DNA of 64,000 nt from Ophiobolus disseminans (Eukaryota; Ascomycota; Dothideomycetes; Pleosporales; Phaeosphaeriaceae). The notes below the pieces were generated by a model. The model saw nothing but the letters and a program-made list of their open reading frames with translations, did not search any database and was not told the origin of the DNA. A program made the position numbers and the translations under genes. The DNA lies in NCBI GenBank assembly GCA_010093685.1, contig MU006216.1:128632-192631 (forward strand). The letters run 5' to 3'. Below are positions 52,751-63,772 of this stretch, in pieces (within the stretch, counting starts at the first letter, position 1; each line of letters opens with the position of its first letter).

Positions 52751-53376
52751 CTTCACCATTCCTCGCCCTCCCTCTTGAGATCCACTATTCCATCTACTCG
52801 CATCTCTGCAGCACGGAACCAATAAGCTACCCGTGGAACTTCTCGCCCATATCCTCGATCGATATCAGGCCACCACCTTTGGCTCTTCAACTCACTTGTC
52901 GCAAGCTCTTTGCAGAAATACGAACCTACTTTTATGGCCGCGCGACGCTGCGGTTCGTCAGCCCGCAACCCAAGCCACTTTACACTGGCCAGCATCGTGA
53001 CGTGATCCGTCTAACGAAGAAGGTAGAGATCATGCTGATATGGAACATTACTTCAAGGCAAGTGGAGTTCGGGCATATGCCATGGAGTACGACCATGTAC
53101 TTGGTCAGAACCGTAGAACTTTTGCTGGAAGCAGGGGAGAATCTAGCACTAGTCACCCTATGCGTAAGAGACGCGTGTGAAAGAGAAGTGGATTGGGAGT
53201 TCAAAAGGAAGATGTTGGCGTCTTTGGCGGACCTGCCGCGAACAGTGAGATTTGCTGTGGGAGAAGTCACGGCGGCTGACGAGGAGGAAAACAGCTTGAA
53301 GCAACATTTGCAAGATCATGTTAATGAACTGAATGCGCGAAGCACGAGTGCAGGGATAGTTCCCAATGAGGCCTAG
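52747..53376 (+). CDS. F-box-like/DUF protein
   Basis: A single-exon 209-residue protein. MTSPFLALPLEIHYSIYSHL is the short F-box-like helix pair that begins many Pleosporales proteins. It is followed by LALQLTCRKLFAEIRTYFYG, a second hallmark (leucine-rich TCR.L..E). The rest is mixed helix and strand (VRTVELLLEAGENLALVTLC) with a charged tail. Such proteins may bind Skp1 as SCF adaptors, but this family is rarely characterised. Its leader holds the overlapping upstream ORF. Confidence 0.65.
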   Translation: MTSPFLALPLEIHYSIYSHLCSTEPISYPWNFSPISSIDIRPPPLALQLTCRKLFAEIRTYFYGRATLRFVSPQPKPLYTGQHRDVIRLTKKVEIMLIWNITSRQVEFGHMPWSTTMYLVRTVELLLEAGENLALVTLCVRDACEREVDWEFKRKMLASLADLPRTVRFAVGEVTAADEEENSLKQHLQDHVNELNARSTSAGIVPNEA

Positions 53377-53736
53377 CGGCGCGTGGTCAGGTGAAAGACT
53401 AATCACTAGCCAACCGGAAGACACCAACGTATATTGGCTGTCTTGCCACCACTACCCTTACCAAACTTTCCATAAGTCACAATTGCTGAGATCACTCTGT
53501 TGCACAGCCATCCGGCAGGCGGAGACTAGGTTACGACAATGTGAGACCTTCTGCCTAAACCAGTCCTCCGAGGCTGGAGGTGGCGCATGACCAACGCCAT
53601 GAGGCATGCACACACGACACAGAACCAAAAGTGAGCGTAGCACGAGCCCGCATCAGCCTCTGAAAGAAACTGCTGCTTAACAAAAAGTATACTCGGGCAA
53701 CACACATCCTGATGCACCAACTTCACCATCAGTATC

Positions 53737-55578
53737 ATGGCAGGTCCTTTCCGACCCGCCTCACCGGCCGAAGACCTTCCAGCGTACTATCAAGACCTTA
53801 GCGATGAGAACATTCAGCACTCATTCCGCAATTTCGACACTGAGCGCAATTTCGACCTATTTGACAGGCAAACACGAAATCCTCGAAGCAACAACTTCTG
53901 TCTCGACTTTGGCGAAGACGACGCCTTTTGCGCTTTCGACCTCGATGCACAGTCGTATTCTAAATTGCTCTCGTCGCCGCGTCCCGCAGATCTGCACACG
54001 CGGTGGATAAACATTTGGATGCCATATAATCAGAAAGATCTGCTCAAGGTGATTGGTCAACACTTTGACTTCACACCACGTTTGCTTGGGATGATGAAAA
54101 GCGATCCCTGTCCACCGAAACCACAGTCCTTGCGCAGGAAGAAAAGCAGCTCCACGCTTAGATCACGACTGTCAGGGAAGTCCAGCAGATCGGCGAGGGT
54201 CAAGCAGGCAAACCAATCGAGCCTTGACTCGGAAGAGAGCATCGGCATGACTGAGTTAATGCACTCAACTCAGCTTGAAATGGTCCAGGATCTCAGCCAC
54301 TATCAGCTCGTTGACGACGTATGGCACTGGAGTACTGTCGATTGGGGTAGAAGATGTAAGTTTGTACCATAAGTGTGTTGAAATATTACTAACTCTTCTT
54401 TAGTCGTGTGTCTAGGGTATAACTCGCTCCACAATGTCCGTACCAAGCCCCCTGAGGACCATGAGAGAGACGAAGAAGACCGGAAGCGAGATGTACCTCA
54501 TGGCAAGCGTGTATGGAACTGGTTGTTGCTCTGCGAAGACAAGACAGTCATTTCCGTTTCAGAAGATCCCTTTCCTTTCGAGGACGGCGCTCTGCGAGCC
54601 GAGGAGCTTAAGATGCTGTATACGTCGCGAAGAAACCTAGTCAACGTCTTCAGACAGTTGTCAAAAGCCCCGACTCCACTTAGAGAGACAGCCCTCATCC
54701 AACTCCCCATCCGCAACCGCGTCGGCAACAGCGAAGAAGAAACCGCTCACCGTCCCACCGACGCCCCCGGCCTACTCTTCTACTACCTCTTCGAAGACTG
54801 GGGCACAACCTTCAACCTCATCTCGCGCCGCGACCACGGCTACGGCGCCGAACTCGACCGCCTGCGCCAGGAAATGCTCGTCAAAGCCGACCTCACGCAC
54901 ATCGACCAACTGCACCACATCGGCTGCCAACTCGCCGTGCTAAAACGCGTCTACCAATCCTACTCCCTGATCATCGAGCGCGTCCTCAAAAAACAAGAAG
55001 CAACCCTTGCCTCCCTCAAGAACAGCCACATCATGTCCGGCGCGCAATCCTTCACATCCGAGCACCCAACGCAAATCGTAAACTCCACCTCCGGCCCCAT
55101 GATCCCCGAGACAGACAGCCTGCTCGGCGTGAGCCTGAGCTCCGCTGCCAAAGTACGGTTCGAGCGCCTCAAAGACCGCATCGCGCTGTACGCTCTGAGC
55201 GAGATTGAGGAATGCATGCTCCAGAAAGAATCCCTCGTGATGATGAACTTCAACCTCATCGCGATCAAGGAGTCCTTCAGCGTCGAGCGCCTCACATGGG
55301 TCACTTTACTTCTCGCGAAAATCACAATCCTGTTCACGCCCGTGACGCTTATGACGGGATACTTCAGCATCCAGTTCAAGGACACGGAATTCGCTATTAG
55401 CGGGTATTGGTGGACGTTTGCGATTGTGTTTGGGGTTAGTTTGTTTTTGCTGTTCTTGTTTAGTTTTTTTAGTGGCACGTTTGAGGGGAAGAAGATTGTT
55501 ACGAGAAGTTGGAGTCGGGTTGCGTTGGAGGGGGGGAAGAGGTGGGTTCGGAGGAGGGGGAAGGGGAAGATCGTTTGA
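53737..55578 (+). CDS. CorA-like membrane protein lacking the GMN motif
   Basis: Two exons, 53737-54355 and 54404-55578, encode 597 residues. The N-terminal half (FNIW-type segment INIWMPYNQKDLLKVIGQHFDFTPRLLGMM) is the start of the CorA cytosolic domain. A basic Ser/Lys/Arg insert follows. A long helical stretch (ALYALSEIEECMLQKESLVMMNFNLIAIKES) leads to two membrane helices near the C-terminus (LTWVTLLLAKITILFTPVTLMTGYFSIQF and WWTFAIVFGVSLFLLFLFSFF). In CorA transporters the first helix ends in GMN, the ion-selectivity filter; here the position reads GYFS. Magnesium transport is therefore uncertain. Members of this fungal CorA-like group are numerous and unstudied. Third-position GC rises sharply in exon 2, as in several neighbours. 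Confidence 0.85.
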
Positions 55579-57266
55579 GCAGGGAGGTTGGGGGGAGTCG
55601 GGTGGGGTAGTGTATTTTGACACACATGCATGTCATGACACACCGTCCGTGAACTTTAACTACATTTACTTGCGCAATGTTCTTATCATTCCTTTTTCCT
55701 TCCTGGCGGCTTCTACGTTTTCTGGGTACACACCAACAGTCACCCTTGTCGTTTCAGCACCCTGGATTCGCCTCGCTTGATCATTTTGTGGGAACCTTTT
55801 CCCCCATCTATCCACCCACCTACCTCGCTGGTGCGACCGCCACCGGCACGGCTCGCAGGCGTCCCAAAGTTGTGGTTCCTGGATTTTATGGGAACGCCGC
55901 GTTGCCGTACAACGTGTGGAGGGTGGATACCTAAGGTGCATCGCTCCACGTACATAGAAGGGCCTGTTAAAATCTGCACGTCTGATATATTGCTTCTTGT
56001 AAGGTAAGCAGATTACTTGGTAATATGTGAAGCTTAGCTGTAGCTTACAGCTAGATCTACTTTGACTACTCACCCTCCATACGTTGCATAGGGATGAGGA
56101 AGTTTTATTCGACCCACTACCAAAGTATTCACTCTCCAGAAGAACACTTAGCCTCGTCCGCGTCAGGTCTCATGTTCAAAATCCAGCGATACGGGCTTAC
56201 TCCGGACTTACTTACCCATGGCTCATGCACGTGAGTTTCAACGCTCGAAGGGCTTTCTTGTATCAACCACGACGAACACAGGCACGCTGACATTGCAAAG
56301 ACGCTAAGTAGCCGCCGAGCCGGGGAGTCCGTCTCTATGCGCCTATCAAGACACAGGGGGGATTGAACCTTGTAGAAGCTGCATGGAAAGGCGGCTTGAT
56401 ATGCAGCTGTGCGGCGTGGTAACCCCTTGGTGGCTGGGAGCTACTCACGGGAAGTTCCATCTGCGAGAATGTTGTATGGAGTTGTAGGTCATGTTCAGCG
56501 ATGCAATTTGTGTGGAACTTGGCCAGAGCTGATGTCGCATCTAGTACTTCGTAAGGCTGGTGGTGGATACAATTGGGGGGCGGGGGACAACCGTCTGCCG
56601 TTTAAATCATTCCTCGTCAGCTCCCTTGTAAAGCACAACCATCTGAAGTTAGATCCGACCTCGTTCCCATACGCTCACCAGATACATGCCCCACCTGTAT
56701 ATGGGCACCTACCAACTGTCTGTGTGGCAGTGACATGCGCGATCCCTACACTGTACCTCAACCCAAGGCTATGGTATGTTTCAATTCTAAGGGTTCGCGC
56801 CTACCGGTCAACATCGGCAGCCTTGCTTACTAGATTTAGTAGGAAGTCCGATCTTCGCGGCTGTGTAACGCGGCTCGTATGGCCCCCATAGTTTCAAGCG
56901 TCTGTTGGACCGTACGATCGCTCAATTATCCTAGTCTTCGGCGGAACTTAAACAGCCTCTCACTACTCGTACCTGCCTAATACAATGGGTGCTTGGACAC
57001 TGCCTAGGTGCTTGGTAGCGCCGCAGCTTCAGAACCTGCTTCCATCGTCAGATAGGAATGCAGCTGAGCCTTTGCAGCTGGGCTCCGAGCGCTAATCCTA
57101 GGAGACGACGTGAAGTCTGGATTAGCTAGAATATCTAAGTATATATACATCTACAAGGTAAGCGAGACTTTTGCAAGCAGCACAATCCTCATCCATTCAT
57201 CCTTTCTACTCCAAGACTCTAGCATTTTTCACTAGCTTAACTCTTTTCAAATACGCCATTGACCCG
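55579..57266. other. 1.7-kb region, no supported gene
   Basis: Holds the CorA-like 3' end and the upstream region of the T5orf172 gene. A 160-codon plus-strand frame (56409-56891) lacks any recognisable feature. Confidence 0.4.
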
Positions 57267-59232
57267 ATGGCTTCGCATTCTATCACTGATAAGAAGGAGG
57301 TCCTCCAGACCTTGTCTGAGTATAAAGCGTCAACTCAGAAGACGCACCTCTGCGACAAGATACCACACCACGGCCTCAGTTCATCTCGCACATCGACAAT
57401 CGTAGACAACTGTTTCGATCAGCCTGCGAAAGGCATCCTCGACCTAACCGGTCATGGCCCGTACGATGTCACTGAGCAACATTCGACGACGGAAACGATC
57501 TTAGAGAGCCTATATCACCGAAACCCCGGCTCTCCGGCATTGTCTCCGGCATCTTCATCGTCTACTGTAGCATCTCCAGGCGATGCCAGCAATTTTTGGG
57601 ACTCCCCGAAGACACCGCATTACCATCGAGGTGGGAAGAAGTCCTCAATCGAGGCTCTGACGCCAGAAACCCCGCCGACCACGCTCAGCGTGGTTTCAAG
57701 ACAGCAGGTTGTTTTCACTCCACCCAGTTTGCTTTCCAAAAGGATCACAATATTCGGTGACATTGAAGCCCGAATCACCCGTTCGAAAGCTCAAGACATC
57801 AGCTCTGCAGGTGAAGTAGACGAGTTCACACCCCAGAAGCTGGTCAGAGGATGGACGGCAAAATTCTTAGAAAGTAAGTTTTACCTTCTAGTTCAACTTT
57901 GTAACAATTGAGCTGACATCATCAGTCGCCGCAGAACATGCTACTGCAGCGCAAGAATACAGTCTACAGCCGACGTTCAACTTTACCAACAGCCCGAATT
58001 CGCGTGCATATGTCGGATCTGCCAGGAACAAACTGCGATGCGATGTGAAGGAAGAAAGCACGGACATCCCAGTAAAGGTACAAAAGTCGGTCGAGGAGCT
58101 CAAGAAAACGGCCATTTCCCACAAGGAGCCTTTGTGTGCCGAGACGAACTCACTTCTGGAACATATTATTCCATGGAGCATTCACGCCAGGCTCAAAGAA
58201 AGCAGTCTTTGCTGCGTCGCATCGCTGATTAAGAACCCACACCAGCGGTGTACATATGCGGCAAAAGGATCCTTGGATCGTGTCGAACAAGTCTTCCGGA
58301 ACCTCTCGCGGTCCAACGTCGAACATGACTATGCTGCCATTCTTAAGCATGTCGAGGATCTTATGCACGCAGCCCAATGCGGCCGTCACAGAAATAGCGC
58401 TGACACGAGACTGGACAAGTTGCGTGCTCAAGCCCCTGATCTCGCAGACCTATCGAGCAACAAGCGTTCAAGCATCTCAGTCTGGGTGGACGCAATATCA
58501 AACCCTTCAGCACCTCAGCAGCACGATACGCAAAGCGACGACAAGCCCGTATCCACAAAATCTTCTAGCTCCAAGACAACACGCAGTCCCTCTCCCAATG
58601 TGCGCCTCTCCTACAGCCTCACTTTCACCCCGTACCAACCAAAATCGCAAGCCCGCACATCCATCCAAAAAGCCCTCCTCTCCATCATAACCCAACCGCT
58701 CAAGCCTACCGACAAAAAGCACGGCTTCATCTACATCTTTTGGGACGTCGAGCACTTCGGCATGGTGAAAATTGGGCACACAAAAGACCTCCAAGCCCGC
58801 CTGAAACAATGGAATACACAGTGCAAACGCACGCACAATTACCACGGCGAGCTGCCTGAAGTCCCGCACGTCAGCCGCATCGAGCGGCTCATACATGTCG
58901 AGCTCAAGGATCGGCGTAAGCAGCGGCTGTGCGAGGGGTGTGGGGTAATGCATATGGAGTGGTTTGAGGCGCGGGAGGAGCATGCGGTTAGGGTCTTTCA
59001 TAAGTGGCAGACGTGGATTGAGAAGAGGCCGTATGCGCTTGACCAGAATACGGGGGAGTGGAGGGTGAGGGATGAGATGATGGCTGAGTTGGTGCGGGTT
59101 TGTGAGCCTGTGGAGGAGGTGGTGGAGGTGAGGCAACAGGGTTTGAGGAGGCGGGATTGTGGTATGGGTGGGAAGGAGAAAGGGAAAGGGAAAGGGAAAA
59201 AGAAGAGAGGTGGTGTGAGGGGGGCGATGTGA
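57267..59232 (+). CDS. T5orf172 (GIY-YIG superfamily) domain protein
   Basis: Exons 57267-57873 and 57926-59232 give 637 residues. The first 200 are Ser/Thr/Pro-rich. The middle has a conserved-looking helical segment with cysteines (SLCCVASLIKNPHQRCTY). The domain at about residues 468-565 reads GFIYIFWDVEHFGMVKIGHT, then KDLQARLKQWNTQC, VSRIERLIHVEL, CEGCGVMHMEWFEA. These are the GIY..YIG-like strands and Arg/Glu helix of T5orf172/MUG113, named after phage T5 ORF172. A final Gly/Lys run (GGKEKGKGKGKKKRGG) could bind nucleic acid or act as nuclear signal. In fungi these proteins are common and uncharacterised; a DNA-binding or nuclease role is inferred from the fold only. Confidence 0.85.
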
Positions 59233-59404
59233 AGGGGTTAGAGAAATTGTATTGGGGAGATGGGGCTTGGATTGAGGTTTTGGTGTTAGAGTGATGTTGA
59301 AGAAGAACAGGTGTTTATGATAGTAGAAGTGTCTGGATATGAGCTTGCAATTTATCCTCATCCCATGCCGACCACAAATTGCCCATTGCACCAGCTCACC
59401 CTCC

Positions 59405-60218
59405 CTAAGCCATCGCCTCGCTCTTCAACTTCAACGTCCTCTTCACTGAAGGACGAGCACTCACACGCCTGAACCAGGCCAGGTAATTAGGATACAACCT
59501 CTCAGCACGCTCGTCGAGGTCGGGAATCATTTTACGGATCGTCACCTCCCAGGAGACGAACGCAATATCCGCATACGTGCTGCACAGCATTAGATCATCA
59601 TCTACAAATGGTGGATGACTTACATCCTGTTGCCGACAAGATACTCCTTGCCTTGCAAGATCTTGTCCAGCACAGCGACGACGCGGATAGCTTGATCTTC
59701 GTAGCGCGCTATAGCGCTCTCGATCTTCTCTGGGTGGAAGGCTTTGAACCAGGCTAGTTGGCCGTAGTATGGACCTTGGCCTGAGGACTGCGGTGTAAGG
59801 TTCATTAGACAATTGAGCTTCATGGAGTTGGGCAGACTTACCTGGAAGTACAAAAACTGCTTCAGGTGATACTTCTCGGGGAAAGTATCGATGCTCAGCT
59901 TCCGCTCCTTGTCGTACGTGTCGATCAGATACTCGATAATGGCGCCTGATTCCCAGAGCGTGATGCCCGTGTTTGGATCTTCGATGGTGGGGACGCGGCC
60001 GTTGGGGTTCAAGTGGATGTAGGGCTCCTGCTTGATTTCGGACATTTCCAGAAGTTTCTTGGGGGTTGTTTAGTCAGGAGAATGTTTGGGTTGTAGTCGA
60101 TGAGGATACCCACATGCTTGTATGGTAGCTCCAACTCTTCCAGTACCATGATGACTTTCCATGGGTTCGGCCCACTGGCATGGCCGTAGATGAGGATTTC
60201 TTTGATTTCATTCGTCAT
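59405..60218 (-). CDS. glutathione S-transferase, Ure2-like
   Basis: Four exons, 60218-60114, 60057-59842, 59787-59624 and 59579-59405, encode 219 residues. The thioredoxin-like half shows LIYGHASGPNPWKVIMVLEEL (the SGPNPWKV glutathione-site stretch of Ure2-like GSTs), YIHLNPNGRVPTIEDP with the cis-proline, and WESGAIIEYLID. The helical half has GPYYGQLAWF, ARYEDQAIRVVAVLDKIL, YLVGNRITYADIAFVSW (N-capping box with Asp) and a C-terminal RRVSARPSVK. Such enzymes conjugate or reduce electrophiles and peroxides with glutathione in the cytosol. Third intron is only 44 bp. All residues expected for binding glutathione are visible. Confidence 0.9.
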
Positions 60219-60997
60219 GTTGCTGACCAAGGCGCAAAATTTGAATGCGTAGATATTGGCTTGACGTTTAGGTGAGGGCTTCGTGAGAACATATGCACAC
60301 ACCAGTCACCGATTCGACTTGCTGTGCCTTTCTCCGTGGTATTCTTCTTTTGGATTCTCATGGTGACAAGAGATTAGTAATGCGTTTTGATTGGTTGCTT
60401 AATCTGGGTAAATGCATGCTGCCTAACTGGGTACTGTAGCCTCGATGTGGTGGCGTTTATCTCCGCAACCTGGGAAGCTGCCTTCCAGACGTAACCAATT
60501 ACTTAGGCAAGGGCGCAGATATAACCTAACAGTTGTGACATTCAATAACTGATCAAAAGTGGGCGAAGAACCTCATATGCTCTTCATCTACTTCGTGTGT
60601 AAGCTACGTGGACACAATTTTGCGGGAGGTGTCTTCCAAGGTTTACACTACCTTCCTACAAAAAAACTCGTTGCAATCCAGGCGCAATAATCACTCGAAA
60701 TTAAGACTAACTCAGCTTACTGACTTATCTTTTGTAGCACTTTAATCTTGCTTTGCCCCTTGATTGTTGGTGCCGCGATGACGTTGGCCTCGGTATCGTG
60801 ACAGGTCACCAAGTACTAACATTGGATGCCCACAAGTCTGTACGACAAAGCAACGCGTGTAAGCTCTAGGTAATCAAGTCTGTACGACTTGTAATTGCGG
60901 ATAGAAATCCGATCGCAGTACCGTTAATCACAGCCATGAGCTTCTCGAAGCAATGCACAGTCCCGAAGTATCTTCAGTTAGAAGATGCCTCGAGAAA
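60219..60997. other. intergenic, nothing recognised
   Basis: GST promoter and 3' flank of the M20 relic. No frame or repeat of note. Confidence 0.5.
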
Positions 60998-62344
60998 TCA
61001 TACTCTACCAACCCCTTCCCCCAAAAATGTCAACGTAGCCACCGCCATAGCATCCATCCCCCTCCTAAGCGACTCCTCAACCACCGGCCTAAACTCCGAC
61101 GAATGGTTTCCAGGAATACCATCAACCTCACCCTTCCCCTCCGCCTCATCCCACGTCTCCGGATCCGTCGAACCCAAATTCCAATAAACGTACGGAATAT
61201 TGTACGGCCGCGCAAGCATACTGAATTCTTCACTCGCGGTATCCGGTTCCATCTTGCGCACATCGCCGCCAAACACCGTAAGGAGCGATTCCTTGAGGAT
61301 TGACGTGGCACAATCATCATTCACAGTCGGCGGCGCACACCTCATGCGCTCAATATCCAGTTCACGCTCTAAGCGAGACGCAACACACTCCGCCCTAACA
61401 ACTCTATGCATCGCATCTCTCAGCTTAGCCATCACATCCTCGCTTTAGGCGCGCATATCCAGTTCCAAGACCGCAGTATCTGGAATGATGTTCGCCGCGT
61501 GTCCAGCGTAGAAACTCCCGCACGTCACGACGGCGAAGTCCTTGGGATTAATTTTTCGACTCACAACCGATTGTAAGCGAACGAGTGCGTGCGCGCCAGT
61601 GAGGATTGGGTCGAGGCATATATGTAGGCTTGAGCCGTGGCCGTTTTGCCGTGGACGCGTATGGTGTAGGATTCGCATACTGCCATGACGGGGCCGGTGG
61701 ATATGAGCACTCGGCCTGCTTTGTCTTTTGTGGTGTTTTGGGCGAGCAGGATGGACGGGCGCGGGATTTTTGAGTACAAGCCATCGTTAAGCATGGCTTG
61801 TGCGCCTTGGAAGGTTTCTTCCGCGGGTTGGAAGAGCGCGATGAGGGTGCCAGACCAGGCTGATCTGGCGCGAAGGACGAGGTCGATGGCGGCGAGGAGA
61901 CTGGCCATGTGAATGTCGTGACCGCAGCCGTGCAAGACTGGTACGATGTTGCCACGTGTGTCAGTCATGTGCTTTTTGCTGGCATATGGTAGACTTGTTC
62001 GTTCTTCCAGGGGCAAGGCGTCTAGTTCTGATATGAGGAGGACAACAGGGCCTTCTCCATTCTTGAAGATTCCGACAACGCCATGCCCGCCCAAGTTGCT
62101 AATCACTTCCAGCTCTTGATGCTCTTTTAGCGCGCGACTTATCTTGGATGCACTATTTGCCTCCTGTCCAGACAATTCCGGGTCTGCATGGAGCTCACGA
62201 TACAAGTCTTGGTACTGTTCGAGGTGGGGGCGATTGCGCTCTATGATGTCTTTGAGCCTAGAAGTATCTACTTATTGTAAGTTGTTGCGTATTAAGAAGT
62301 GATATAGGTACAATGGCAGAGAGTTCGGTACCTTTGTGAGACAT
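60998..62344 (-). pseudogene. M20D amidohydrolase/peptidase pseudogene
   Basis: The gene begins ATG TCT CAC AAA at 62344, with a 64-bp intron (62331-62268) that restores DTSRLKDIIERNRPHLEQY and YRELHADPELSGQE. The family motifs LLISELDALPLEE, HGCGHDIHM (metal ligands) and FQPAEETFQGAQ are intact. A one-base loss in an A run (plus-strand tttt, 61644-61647) then shifts the frame exactly where the dimerisation-domain motif NGHGSSLHICLDP continues. An in-frame TAA (61447-61445) follows ELDMRA, after which SEDVMAKLRDAMHRV reads on to the end. The histidine expected after LGQ (GQHV) is Asn here (codon 61737-61735). M20D enzymes cleave amino-acid conjugates or amides. Two lesions and a lost metal ligand suggest a dead gene; a single-base sequencing error alone could not explain all three. 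Confidence 0.8.
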
Positions 62345-63016
62345 GTTCTGTGTCGAGATGCGTGAGTACAGACAGCTTGTTAGAAAACCTGTGTTGGAGA
62401 ACAAAGCCAGTGGTGTCAAGATATCGATGAGCAATGTGTATGCAGTGCCGGGCATGCAGTTCATAATGTTAGTTGCCGAGACCACCTGGGCACGTGTGAA
62501 TGTGTCACCACACCTGAGCAAACAACACGCACCCACGCACCCACCAATGATCAAAACCAACCATGCCAATCATGCACAGAGTGCGCCACGACCCGCCCAT
62601 TCTCCAATTACAGATAGCCAGTCGCGTTCCCAGAACCCAACAGCGGCATTAATGTACCAAGTCAATATCTACTCCCTTCCCCACCACCATTTCTTTCACA
62701 TACGACCATAGGTATTGTAGCCAATGTCTGGCGATCAAGTACGGGTTCGAGTGTTCGAGGCCGGTATCTGTGACGCCGAGTGGGAGCTATTGCGGCGTGC
62801 CACAAGACCTAGAGTGGCATTCCACATGCTACGGCCCAAGACATAGCGTAGCGTATATCAGGATGGAGGCCGTGGCGCGACGGCAAGTAAAAGCACTTCG
62901 AGGAGTTGCATATTCCCGTCTATAGACAATCCACCCAAAAAATTACAAAAAATGAAAATATGAGGTATATCTTAAAGAGTAGAACAAGATGGTAGTAGGT
63001 ACTAAGTTAGCAGAAA
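62345..63016. other. region between M20 relic and repeat-rich right edge
   Basis: No gene seen. Toward the right it becomes AT-rich. Short coding-like scraps occur (KYEVYLKE, then stop, then NKMVVGTKLAEK at about 62957-63018), possibly old transposon sequence. Confidence 0.35.
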
Positions 63017-63151
63017 AGAGGTTCTAGAGAAGAGATACTAGCGGAAGAGGTCCTAGATGAAGAGGTTCTAGAAGATGATGTTATAGAAGGAAGAGTTCTA
63101 GGAGGAGGGGTTCCAGGAGGAGGAGTCCCAGGAGGAGATGTTCCTAAGAAC
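63017..63151 (+). repeat. 15-bp imperfect tandem repeat (nine units) encoding a pentapeptide
   Basis: Nine diverged units of agaggttctagagaa type. One frame stays open from about 63021 to the TAG at 63175 and reads as five-residue units: EEILA, EEVLD, EEVLE, DDVIE, GRVLG, GGVPG, GGVPG, GDVPK. Units drift from acidic to Gly/Pro. Could be a C-terminal repeat of an old gene or transposon protein. No start codon was identified. Confidence 0.6.
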
Positions 63152-63162
63152 GGGTACCAGAA

Positions 63163-63451
63163 TGTAAGAGGTTAGACCTCTACTATCCTCAGTGGAGTCA
63201 CTTTGGTTCAATAGAATGACATGGAACATCACGTAAGAGCATGGAACATCATGAAGCATTATAGAATGTCCTGGAATGTTCTAGCTATTGCAAAAGTTTA
63301 CAAATGATGACGTATGCCAATGTATGTAGAAACTTCCAGAAACCAGCAGTTTGCCCATTTAGACAACCTGCTCTCTGGCTCTAGATAGTCTCCATCGAAT
63401 TCACCTCTGTTCAACCTAGCCTTCCTGCTGTCTTCAGCCTGGCCCCTTACA
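63163..63451 (+). mobile_element. 5' LTR of a retrotransposon
   Basis: A 289-bp segment bounded by tgtaag and its exact reverse complement cttaca, the TG...CA form of LTR ends. It lies directly before a repeat-containing leader and a gag-like frame. The 3' LTR lies outside the window, so identity of the two LTRs and the target duplication cannot be checked. The LTR contains a duplicated catggaacatca about 25 bp apart, possibly regulatory. Confidence 0.6.
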
Positions 63452-63600
63452 TTTGAATTCGATCAACCACTTGAGTAGCTGGTGTGGTTGTCCCCCAGTG
63501 CTTTACAACGGAACAATTGCGAGAGCGACACAACAGAACAACACAACGGAATACAAGGACGCTAGTGCAGGAACCTCTACGGTTGAATGCCTGCCTAAAC

Positions 63601-63740
63601 ACTCATTGCAACTTATTGGAACTCATTGGAAATCATTGGAATTCATTGGAACTCATTGGAACTCATTGGAACTCATTGGAACTCATTGGAACTCATTGGA
63701 ACTCATTGGAAATCATTGGAACTTATTGGAACTCATTGGA
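63601..63740 (+). repeat. 10-bp tandem repeat (14 units) in retrotransposon leader
   Basis: Fourteen consecutive 10-bp units of actcattgga with a few point variants. It lies between the LTR and the gag-like frame. The 10-bp period is close to one helical turn. Confidence 0.9.
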
Positions 63741-63772
63741 TACATTGGACCTCACTGGATATACCACATACA

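Noticed and set aside
56409..56891. 160-codon plus-strand frame
   Set aside because: No motif, no conserved composition, no plausible splice partner.
62740..62800. Possible tRNA (gggttcgagtg string)
   Set aside because: No A-box or cloverleaf pairing found.
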